From: Setomelanomma holmii
Lineage: Eukaryota > Ascomycota > Dothideomycetes > Pleosporales > Phaeosphaeriaceae
DNA length: 64,000 nucleotides
Direction: 5' to 3'
NCBI GenBank assembly: GCA_010015745.1
Contig: ML978194.1
Span: 186,001 to 250,000 of the forward strand
Below the pieces are notes generated by a model that saw only the letters and a list, made by a program, of their open reading frames with translations, searched no databases and was not told the DNA's origin. The translations under genes and the position numbers were made by a program. Positions 44,213 to 54,051 of the stretch are shown here, piece after piece (positions within the stretch are counted from its first letter, which is position 1; each line of letters begins with the position of its first letter).

Positions 44213-45694
44213 CTATGCCCAAGCACCAACCAACGCCATCAACGCTGCACCGCTCACGACACTGGCGCAAGCTTGTAACCGGCGCTTTCCGTGCAAGGTG
44301 ACATAGCTCTCGTCGCTCAGGAAGTCTTCTGCAAGAAGTTCGACAAGGCCGGCGAATAGAAGCAGCCCGCTTGATATAGCGTTCATGAAGCCAACAGTCA
44401 GTAAGCCAATTTGACTGGCGGGGTCGTACAAGGTATGTATGGCCAGCCCTATTGCTTGCCCGATCGGTGTAGTGGTACCGTAGGCCATGGCCATCAACCA
44501 AGGTCGTATCGAACCAGCAGGAAACCTTATGGCGCTAATCCGTGATCCGAGGGCAAATCCCTCGAAGGTTTGGTGGAAAGAGATCGCTGCCAATAGCACA
44601 ACAAATGAAGTGCCCGTGGCTACTGACAAAGCCATGCCAATGAAGACGCTGTGAAAGAGGATGCCTGCCTCAAGCAGAAGACACTGCAGTAGCAGCTTCT
44701 GATTCTGCGCCTCTGTCTTTTCAGGAGATTCTGGGGACTGATCACGGGAATCACGGCCCTGCTTGCGCATGTCTGGACGTGAGAGTAAGCGAGTCTCATC
44801 TTCTGAGTCTCCAACGTCCTGTGGGCCAAGCTCATCTGGGCTGATATCAAGGTCGGAGTCATTATCGTCGTCTATGGAGTTCCGCGCTACGCGACCTTTG
44901 GCATGGGACGAGACTAGCGTCATCAGAGAAGCCAGTGAGGGCGATCGTCCCGCCATGAGATTGTCCGAGGAGGCGATATCATGCAGCACAATGGCAGGGA
45001 GGTGGCCATTGGCTTCTGAAGCCCCAATGCTGTACCTCCCATAGCTGTGGATCCTCTTATGTGGTGGGCGTGGGGAAGCGCCGTGATCGCCATGACCCAG
45101 CGTCTCGTAGTCGGTCGCGTGCACATGTCCTGCTCCTCTCGAGGCAAAGATCATCTCAATGCCGACGACGACGAAGACGGCGGTCATTGCAATCAGGCCT
45201 GGCATGGCCGAGTAGCCTTCGTTCCAGAAGCGAGGCAGGCATGGGTCGGTGAGCGACTCGAATGCTGTAGGAAGCAGGTGGACGAAGGCAGTCGCGATGA
45301 GCACGCCGGTGCCAAAGTGTCGCGAGAGGAAGAGGAATTGGTGGGGGACGGGCACGCTCGGGAATCGCTTCACGACGATTGGAAACGCACATGCTGGTTT
45401 CATCAGTGCGTTATCCGGCGATTGCAGCGTTTATACGTACCCGCAGTGCTCAGGGTCAGTATTAGAAACAGCGCGAAGACGTGAATAGGCTCGTTATAAT
45501 GGCCCTTGCCGCCCTTCGTCCCGCACGTTGGCTGCTCATCTTGCTGTCTTCGGTGCAGCTCGGCTCGAAGCAGGTGCGTGGGAATCTCTGTATACGAGAG
45601 GCCTAAGTCCGAGCATCCCAGTCAGTGAATGCTCGCCACTACCATTCCAAATTGCGGATGGCGACTTGCCTGCGGGACTATCGCCATGTATCAT
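44213..45694 (-). CDS. ZIP-family zinc/iron transporter
   Basis: Divalent-metal importer of the ZIP family, 459 residues, plasma or vacuolar membrane. Three exons: 45643-45694, 45441-45587 and 44213-45393, with introns of 55 and 47 bp. The lumenal N terminus ends CGTKGGKGHYNEPIHVFALF. The membrane core shows HFGTGVLIATAFVHLLPTAF, CLPRFWNEGYSAMPGLIAMT, GILFHSVFIGMALSV (metal-binding TM4) and ISFHQTFEGFALGSRI (HQxFEG of TM5). The long cytoplasmic loop between TM3 and TM4 is rich in Asp, Glu, Ser and His (GAGHVHATDYETLGHGDHGA; SIDDDNDSDLDISPDELG), a likely metal-sensing or phospho-regulated region. The first exon is inferred: ATG 45694 plus a GTAGTG...CACTGACT...TATACAG intron keep the frame open where a TGA would block a longer exon 2. 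Confidence 0.92.
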
Positions 45695-46834
45695 TGCGGA
45701 GGTTGCGAGACTCTACAGGCGCAGTGACGGAGTGCTCGCCGGTGCTTCCTGCCAATTGAGGTTGCCGGATCGGAGCGGCTTTGTTCCACTCACGCGACGT
45801 GTGCACGCCGACTCAACTTCATGCCACCGTCACCCAGATTTCGTACTGACGATGTTTGCGACTGTCGGAACATATTGTGACGACGCCGCATGTGACGAAG
45901 CGCGAAGGGCCGCCTGCAGTTGGCCCGAGAGCAGCAAGGACCACCACATCTTTAGAAACAATACTTCTCGACACGAGGGCCAAAGGCGACTTGAAGAGGC
46001 ATGGCCCCGGAACCTGCGAATGGCATCATGACAAACAACAGCTAACATTTTCGCAGGTTGCGAGTGCGCAGTTGATGTAGCAAACGTCGTTGCATGAGAT
46101 TCTGACCGGTCACCAGCCTTCGTTGTGCCGAGCATCTAGTCGCGCGCTCCGATTCGGTGGCACCAATCTGGGCTAGAAGTGTCCAATACCACACTCTTTA
46201 TGTCCGACATGAGGTCTCATCAGCCTCAAGATCTTCACTCTGATAAGATGCCATCGCCTCATCCGTCAGCGCAAGTGGCTCAAGCGGTCTCTTGAGAACG
46301 GACACCAGGTTATGTCCATGCAACGCCGGCCACAGTCCATGGACGATACTATTTTCGTGCAGCGTCGACGGAAGTGTCCCGCAGCGTCTATCACCTACTT
46401 ATATTCCCCACGTCCCTGCCACGTTGACCGACTTCTGGAAGCCTTCTGTGACCGACTCGAGAGCCACAGAACCAAACGGTAGGCATCCGCCAGTACATAA
46501 GCATGCCAAAGGTTAACATCGGCAGCACGCACCCTGTCAACCCCGAGCTCGCTTCTGCGGCCTAGCACGAATCGGGTTCTTGATAGTTTCACGTCTCGAG
46601 CCCCTCCAAGTCCTCGAGTCGCACACCTCTGGTAACGAGACAGCCGCAGCCCAACGCCATTCCGGCAAATGTACCCTCCAAAATGGTGGCGAGAGAGCAT
46701 CGATTAGGAAGTTGTAGCATTGTCACTGCTCGCAACCCTCGACCGACCGTACCTAGTTGAAGTCTACCATCATCAACTTCCTTTGACCAGGACCATTATA
46801 CCGCATCTTGCTGGTCCTGCGTAGGGGAAGAAGG
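45695..46834. other. Divergent promoter region
   Basis: About 1.1 kb between the divergent zinc-transporter and transcription-factor-like genes. No gene is supported; short overlapping frames only. Confidence 0.45.
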
Positions 46835-49304
46835 ATGGATGGTCAGAGGGAGGCCGCCAATGGAAGACCGCGCGCACAGCCAACCGTACCTATTCAACAG
46901 GACTTTCTTTTCGTGGACGCGGCGCAGGCGAAGACATCTCGCCAAGGCCGCCGAAATGCTCGCTCTTTCGTTATGCAAAAGGCGCGGAGGGAGCGTCCTT
47001 GGTCAACCAGCAAACATGCTGCGAAACAAAGGAAGAGCCCCGAGAGTATAAGCCCGAAAAGTGCGGGTACTCCCGACTCATTACTCACACCGAAGACGGA
47101 AACGCCGAGCCCCCCAATTCTCCTCAATCGGAGTGATTACTTTCCATCTTTGGAGCGTCAGCCTTACATATCGGCCAAAGGGGAAATATGTTCAGAATGT
47201 CATATCCTCTTGTGTCGGCCTGGTCAGCGACTGTGTCCAAGATGCCTTCTGCTCAAGCCTGCTTCGCCCACCGAAGACCCCAACAACAGCCTATTCGACC
47301 CGTTCAGAACGTCATCTGTGGAAATCAACACCAGCGTATCCGAACTTTTGGAGCATTGTAAGTATTGGACCCTGCATTTCCATTTATAAAACTTCCCAGA
47401 TTACCGAGCTCGTGGAACATGATCCTGGCAGATCGCGTCACGCTGGAACACCACGACAGCCTCTAGCGAGTGCGCCTTGCCGTCGTGACTGTTCCAAGAA
47501 GCTTGTTTTGATTGGTAGTGGTTCGTAGTGGACAAATGCTGACTTGACCTCTACAGTTGTTACCGAAATGGCACCTGGCATTATTGCCGTGGACATTCGA
47601 CATCGGTCGACGCTGATGAGATCAGATTGGTTTGGCACAGCAATAAGTAATCCAGGTTTCATGCACAGCTTACTCTGCACTGTAGCCTTACACCTTTACA
47701 TCGTAGGCAGAGGCTCAATCGAAACCATCCTCCACCATCGCGCACAAGCCATCGCAGCTATAAATGCAGCCATATCACATACCGACGTTAATGTGGGAAT
47801 ATCGGATGCAAATATAGGCGCAGTGTTCAATCTACTCACGGTGGAGGAAGGGTTGCTGCTGCCTCTCTTCGAGAAGGAAGGGCTCGACGAGGATCAGCCA
47901 AATCAACGTGCGATACATATGAACGGGCTGCGAAGAATGGTGCAGCTACGAGGTGGGCTTATGTCAATAAGCTCAAATCGGATGTTGCAAGCCTTTATAC
48001 TTTGGTGTGTAACTTGAACTCCCCACGTCCGGCTCGAATCGGTCTGGCATATGCTTACTGAGCATCAGGCATTCGACGGCCCACGCAATCGCTTCTTTCG
48101 AAGCGCCAAACCCGTCAACACTGGACTACATTAGTAATGCCTGTTTTCCTCGTCATCCTCCTGGTTATCGCTCGAACATATCACAACATTTGATCGACTA
48201 TTGCCGCCATGCAGGCGTTAAGGAATCGCTTACCGAATTAGTCGAGTCAGTACTGCTTCTGATCGCGGACCTCAATGTCTGGTTTGGCGATCCAAACAGT
48301 CCCCTTGATCCGCTTGACATCCAAAACTTCTCATGTGTCCTGGAATGCATGCTGCTAAAATGGCTGCGCGAGAATGAGCACCTTATCACGCCTCTAGAAG
48401 ATGCGCTGTGTGTCGCGCTTCTCATCTTCACGGTGCGCACAACTGAGGCTTTGAAGCGACGAACTGACGTTCACCTGCTGCATTTTGCTGCGAGCAAACG
48501 ACTCAAGAAGGCACTCAATTGCACCATCCGTTCAGAGTGGCAGTTCTGCCCAGATCTGCTTTTGTGGATCCTCTCCATTGGCGCTATATCTGCCGAGGGC
48601 TCGGCCGAGAGCAATTGGTTCGTGTACCAGACATCGCTTGCATGCATGGAGTTCGGTATCTTGTCAGCGGAAGCGCTCCTCGCTCGGCTGCATCTTTGCG
48701 GCTGGGTCAGCTACAAGCTGAACGAAGCAGTACATTATCTATGGGATTGCATCATTAATCTCAGGTTAGACAACCGTAACCTCCTGCCGATTAGTTCATT
48801 TGCTTATACTTGACTTTTCTTGTACGTAGGCTAGAGCCGTACTTCGAACCACCCTCAAAAGCTGAAGACGCCAACAGTCCCGTCGGCCCTTTGCAGCACC
48901 ACGTTGCCGAACCGGATTTCGTCGAATGGGAGAACATCGATTGGGCTGCGTTAAGCCTTGGAGAAGGAACGCAGAATATAGTCTTTTCCCTAGGGTCTGG
49001 TAGCAATGCTGGAAGCTTCGGGATTGATCACTCGATGAACCTCGATGGCACAACGTTCGGCGGGAGCCATGAACATATGTACGATTTTGGGCCCAGCGCG
49101 TCTGGGCATGGCTATGTATGTTAGTATTACCCAGGCCGAGTCAGATGCTGGGCAGAGCCGACGATCCCGGTTCTTGTTCCTGCTGATGGATGCTGACGGT
49201 CTTGGCGTGCATAGGGCCAGCATCACAACAGCCATTACCACGGTGGTTGGGCGGACACACTAACTATCGTCCCTAAGCGCCAGGGACTTTTCCCACTTCT
49301 TTGA
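46835..49304 (+). CDS. Fungal transcription-factor-like protein (DUF3468/Fungal_trans_2 type)
   Basis: Nuclear regulator-like protein of about 680 residues with no Zn2Cys6 cluster. Exons: 46835-47357, 47557-48004, 48069-48764, 48830-49115 and, if the last intron is used, 49215-49304. The N terminus has the basic motif RRNARSFVMQKARRERPWST preceded by QQDFLFVD, a signature of a large fungal family. A CSEC...CPRC pair of CxxC knuckles (near residues 128-147) could bind zinc. The body is the helical fungal regulatory domain (WFGTAISNPGFMHSLLCTVA, AIHMNGLRRMVQLRGGLMSI, ESVLLLIADLNVWFGDPNSP). The end is uncertain: a stop at 49122-49124 closes exon 4 unless the strong GTATGT...GCTGAC...CATAG intron (49116-49214) is removed, adding the His-rich GQHHNSHYHGGWADTL. 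Confidence 0.85.
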
Positions 49305-50449
49305 TTCGATCACGCTTCTAAGATCATTATCTGCAACCCTTTCGGGCATAAGATGAGACCTTGGCCAGTCTCAAGATCGTTACGATGTGCGATCGATCAA
49401 ATTGTGGAAAAAGAAACAGGAAGTGAACGAGAAACACATGCGACAAGATGCACGAATGCAGCACATATGCTGGCTTGTATGCAGGATACGACGTCAACGA
49501 TTACGCACGACCATTTGAGCGCCAATGGGGCAGACTCTTTGCGAAGACCAAGGCAGGTCAATTGACCATATCGCGTTTAATGACCTATTGAACTCCATCA
49601 CTCCCCACATTAAGAAAGCAATAATGCAAGACGTTGCAAGCATGACGTCCGAGTCTCTCCAAAATCGTCTTTCACAACGCACTAGCCGCGAAAAGGCAAG
49701 ATGTTTTCACTACATCTACGCGCAAACCCCTCGTATATCGCACTTCCATTTCTCCGAAACGGCACGCGGCAGATCACACATTCAGGTACAAGAGTCACCA
49801 CCAATCATCGCGAGTCCGAAATATCTCGGATGGGTTACTCATCTTGCAGCGTGGTTACTCAACATGGCCAAACAGGACTGCTCGACGTACCCCACGCTTT
49901 GCAAAGGGATCACAAATCGCGCAATGGGGAGGGATTCACAAGCTCAAGTTTGTTTATTGATCACTGATAGCCTTTTCCGTCGTCAATGGGTCTATTTATG
50001 CAAGAAGGTGCTGCGTTGTGGTGGGAGGATCTACCTCTATGTGGTATGTACTACGACGTTGATAACTTTCGGTCGGTATGCAGCAGTTCTATATGCCGGC
50101 TGCCGTTGTAGCATCTTCTTGATGGGGACATGACTGCAGTCGGCCGATTCAGTCGGCCGATACATGGATGTAATCATACAGTCGAGGCCATGCCTTTCCG
50201 TTCAGGGATCAATCTCATGTCACCATCGCAGACCATCTTCCACAGAGACCCATGAGCAGAGTCTTGCGTCTCATGCTTCCCCTGCTTCCCGCGATATGCG
50301 ACAAGCACAACACGTCATGACTGCTGAGGAGCGCATGGCTACCATCCATGATGTGGAGCTCAATCATTACTTTACTATTCCAGCTTGCAAGCAATTACAA
50401 TCCTATCACATTCACTTGCACGAAAAGCTGCTCCAAACCAACGCTATCC
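49305..50449. other. Interval without a supported gene
   Basis: Between the transcription-factor-like gene and the 3' end of the ChaC gene. A 202-codon ATG frame (49525-50133, +) has no recognisable domain and I do not call it. A small 13-bp tandem repeat lies at 50137-50161. Confidence 0.4.
50137..50161. repeat. Near-tandem 13-bp repeat CAGTCGGCCGATT
   Basis: Two almost complete copies of CAGTCGGCCGATT sit side by side, each containing the palindrome CGGCCG. The inverted and direct symmetry could be a binding site or simply replication slippage; the sequence alone cannot tell. Confidence 0.6.
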
Positions 50450-51488
50450 CTATTCAACCTCCTCCGTACTCCCAACTTTCTGCAACTTTTCCCCAATCTC
50501 CCCACCGCCACCACCTCCACCTTCCCTTCCTTCAATCTCCCGACACCTCCTCGCAAGATCACTAACGTGCGCGTCTTCACTCTCCCTACTCAGCCCCAAC
50601 AGCGCCTTTTCAAGATTATACAAGTACTCCCTATTCTCGCCACTCGGGCCTGTACTCTCGAGAATCTTCCTTGCCAGCGCATCCGGGTCTTGGGGACCGA
50701 GGAATTGTGGATTACTGGGGAGCCCGATGTACACTAGACACCTGATTGCTGAATGCGTGTCGAACGTTACTGAGCAGGTGGTATGGCGAAGGATGCCTTC
50801 TCCTGTCCCAACAGTGCCTGCGTCATTCGACTTTGCACTCGCGCTTGTCGATGCGGCGGGATGAAATGGCGTGAATTGGATACTGTACCCATTGATTTCT
50901 CTGATGTCTAGGTACTCTCGTACTTCGGCGGCGTGGTGGGCTGGGATGTGGTATGCTGCGCCCCAGACGCGTTCTGTAGATTCATGCTATTGAAGTCAGG
51001 ATCTAGGTTCTGGTGAGGATGTGGTATGGTGGGTGGGTGCTCACGTGGTCTGTCAAAGTGTCCCAGTGAGCTTTGTCAATCAGAGTTACGACGCGGCCTG
51101 GTGCTTCCGGAGTGCCGCGGTGGTCTTCGCTAGGTGGTATGTCAGCTTAGGATCATTCAGATGTTGGTAGTGATGTCCTACCTTGCCTGCCCGTCTACTT
51201 AGCTCGCGGTTCTTTTGGTGATGCAGGTCTTCATACCTGCCAGAAACGGCGGACATAGCCTTCGATGTAGCCAGGAACACGTTGATCTGTTGAAATTTTA
51301 AGTTCCTCACATTTCAACTTGGATGTTAGAGCTCAATTACCATAATGTGGTGGTGGTTTCCAGATCAAGCTCCTGCGCCTTGTGAGTGGATGGCCACTGA
51401 AGAGGGGTTCCAGGCATTACCCATAGCCAAATAGCCAGAAGTCATCGTTATTGCCGAACTCCTCGATCTCCTTCTGATGGTCCGCCAT
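50450..51488 (-). CDS. ChaC-type gamma-glutamylcyclotransferase with a 5-nt microexon
   Basis: Cytosolic glutathione-degrading enzyme (glutathione to 5-oxoproline and Cys-Gly). I reconstruct seven parts: 51421-51488, 51341-51372, 51237-51286, microexon 51182-51186, 51045-51129 and 50450-50986, that is six exons and five introns of 48, 54, 50, 52 and 58 bp, giving 258 residues. The substrate-binding FGYGSLIW (Tyr22-Leu25) spans the first intron. Then come RRFWQASEDHRGTPEAPGRV, VWGAAYHIP, EYLDIREINGY with the probable catalytic Glu110, and CLVYIGLPSNPQFLGPQDPD with GPSGENREYLYNLEKALLGL. The C terminus has a Gly-rich run. The microexon GCAAG is needed to encode Gln-Ala-Ser across the junction; any single intron there shifts the frame. 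The start lies only 183 bp from the end of COQ6. Confidence 0.92.
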
Positions 51489-51671
51489 ATTGGTGTAAGT
51501 TCAACAATGTTTCAATGTCGACAGATGCGACTCGTCATTTTGGAGGGGCAAGAACTAGTGGGGCAGATGGCGTAATCTGATGGCATTCCACTCCTTTCCG
51601 CGAGGAAGGCAAGGCGATCTACTTTGTGTCTTACAAATACAGTATTTACAACATGGGTACATTCATCACAG

Positions 51672-53203
51672 TCATGACCCACCAGCTGCTCTACTCATGA
51701 AGAAGCCCTTGAGCGGACCCATGGCATCGACTGCCCGCAAGCCCAGACTTCGCAATCCTACGATCGGTCCTGACTCGACACTGTACAGACGATGTAGCTT
51801 ATCGCATACTCCCAGCATCGCATTGTTCTCCGCATAGCGCTCGCTGTTGTAGCTCTCCAATGCCAACGTAGAGCCAATATCTTGACCAGTCTGCACCGCG
51901 TGCGATATTGTCCGTACGAGCGCTGCTGCATCGCCTTGACCTTGGTTCAACCCTTGACCTGCCAAAGGGTGTATTGTGTGTGCTGCATCGCCAACTAGAG
52001 CGACTCGTTCGCCCGTGTAGGTATTCGCATGGCGCATTCGGAGCGGGAAGGAGGCAACTGTGCCTGCTTGTACGTCTACTACGCGCATCGGTATCGCTTG
52101 CTCGTTGACGGGTGTGTGTTTCTCTCGCCATGCAAACTCGTCCACTTGAGCTGAAGATAGCGTGTGGAGGTATTCGAGATCTGTGGTGGATAGTCTGAAG
52201 CCGGCATTGACCATCGCGACGAAGTCAGCTTGTGATAATGACTTCAGAACAGCAGCCCGCTCAGGCGTCGTGCTCCAAACAAGCGTAGCCATGTTGCCCG
52301 GTAGTGGCAGCATCGCAATTGGGCCGGTCGGCAAGAACCTCTGATAGGCGATCTTATGCTCTGGACCTCCCCAGCCTGGGCCATCGAGTTTCAGGCTCGC
52401 GACTACGCCATGTCTGTTGTAGTCGAAACCTCTTGCCTCGATACCTGCAAATGTGCGCACCGGGCTGTTTGCGCCATCTGCACCAACCACGAGTCTTGCC
52501 GCTAATGTCTTCCCATTGGACAGTGTAAGAATTGGCCATGACGAGAGGTCCATCTTTTCACCATCTGTCCCTAGCTCGATTGAGCTGACCTTGGTGCCCG
52601 TCATCATGTCTACACCACCAAGTTCTTCGAGGCGGCTGAGCAGCATGCTCGTGGTATTCACGTTCTCGATCATGTATGCGATTGTGGTGGGCTGGGCAGG
52701 ATTGCGCGGTCCAATTGAGCGCGCTGTGCCCCAGTCGAACGATATGCGTGCATCAGTGACGCCGTCCCAGACCTGCATTTCTTGATATGGCTGCACTCGC
52801 GCGGTGTTGACGTGACGCCATGCGCCAATTTCTGCGTAGAGTCAGACACACGCGCACGATATGCTTGAAGGTATCACGTGCCTTGCAGGTTCTTCACTGA
52901 TGCTGGCGTCAGAGAGCTGCACCTATTTGAGAAGCTCTCGAGGCTTGCATCCTTCAGCAGGCGATTTTTCAGCAGATCTTGGCCCTCAATAAGCGCAACC
53001 TTGAGACTGCTAGTAACGGAAGATGCCTTCAGGCCCGATAGTAGACTCAAGCCAGCCGGTCCACCGCCGACACAGACGACATCGTAGACTTCTGGAGTGT
53101 TCACCGAGGTGGATGCGAACCTCCGATACAAACGAATGGTTACCCAGAAGGGCAATCGCGAAGATAAGAGCCTGGACGTGCCCGGAGACAATCGGATGGG
53201 CAT
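51672..53203 (-). CDS. COQ6: Ubiquinone biosynthesis monooxygenase COQ6
   Basis: Mitochondrial flavin-dependent monooxygenase that hydroxylates the ubiquinone ring (C5 step) in the CoQ synthome on the matrix side of the inner membrane. Two exons, 52882-53203 and 51672-52831, give 493 residues. The N terminus (MPIRLSPGTSRLLSSRLPFW to RLYRRFAS) is a mitochondrial presequence; longer in-frame starts at 53284 and 53356 exist. FAD-binding motifs are YDVVCVGGGPAGLSLLSGL (GxGxxG), LVVGADGANSPVR and VALVGDAAHTIHPLAGQGLN. The intron (52832-52881, 50 bp) uses a GC donor (CAAG|GCACGT) and CAG acceptor; only this joins SVKNLQ to EIGAWRHVNTARVQPY in frame. A single-copy housekeeping gene in most fungi. 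Confidence 0.95.
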
Positions 53204-54051
53204 TACGAGCCGGTCGAGGGACGTTGGGGCATGGAGTTCGGAACTCAATGGGAGGCCGGCGGCGGTTTGGGATGATGTTGTCATACGTTGCGAGCTGCGT
53301 TGCGGGCAGCAATGCCAAGCACCTTCTCCACCGATGACGCTAGCGGCCCGTTCCATCCAATGCCGATCCGGCTTCTGTCTCACTTTCCTTGTTCAATCAC
53401 CAGCATCAGCAACGCCATTGCGAATGCTCGGAAGAAATTCCGTGCTCACCCAGGCGCGTATTATTACAATTACTGCCCTGACGCGTCATGCCCATCAGAA
53501 GCTCAAACTTATGCAGGGCAGCACGAGGCTAAACTCCACCTCAACGTGCTTCGTGGTAGCAGATGGCTGGGAACTAAATCAACACACAATGACGTAGAGA
53601 TGCTGGTTACTTTGACAAGAAGTCCACCAATTGGAGACTGGAGTCTGAAACCTATGTCAACCCAGCGACGAGACCCAATGGGTATGTCCGACAGTTTATA
53701 CATCAACCCACCGCGATTGACACTGACCTTTCAAGACTAGATTACTCCAATCAACGAATCATGGCTGGAGATACGGAAAGATCTATACAGATTTTGTACC
53801 TAACGATCGACTGGTCTCTTTCGCGAGTGCTTTAGAAGCTGACATGCATTCCGAGGCTGAACCACTATCTGCAGACTCAAGCCTTGCAAGTCTTCAGCTC
53901 ACGATGGACACGATGTCGACAGTCTACCGAGTTTCAGGCACATTTCCTAGCACTACGGTATCCCCGTCATGTTTCCCGTTTCTGCATACCTTTCATCCTC
54001 CGACACTACACACTACCAGTGTTCACTTGTTTTCCACGCTTTCGCGCGAGA
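53204..54051. other. Divergent promoter region
   Basis: Spacer between the divergent COQ6 and disordered-protein genes; carries both promoters. Frames here are extensions of flanking genes or lack domains. Confidence 0.45.

Noticed and set aside
49525..50133. 202-codon ATG frame after the transcription-factor-like gene
   Set aside because: No recognisable domain; a second frame across the same bases looks equally coding-like (for example YAGYDVNDYARPFERQWG), so neither is supported.
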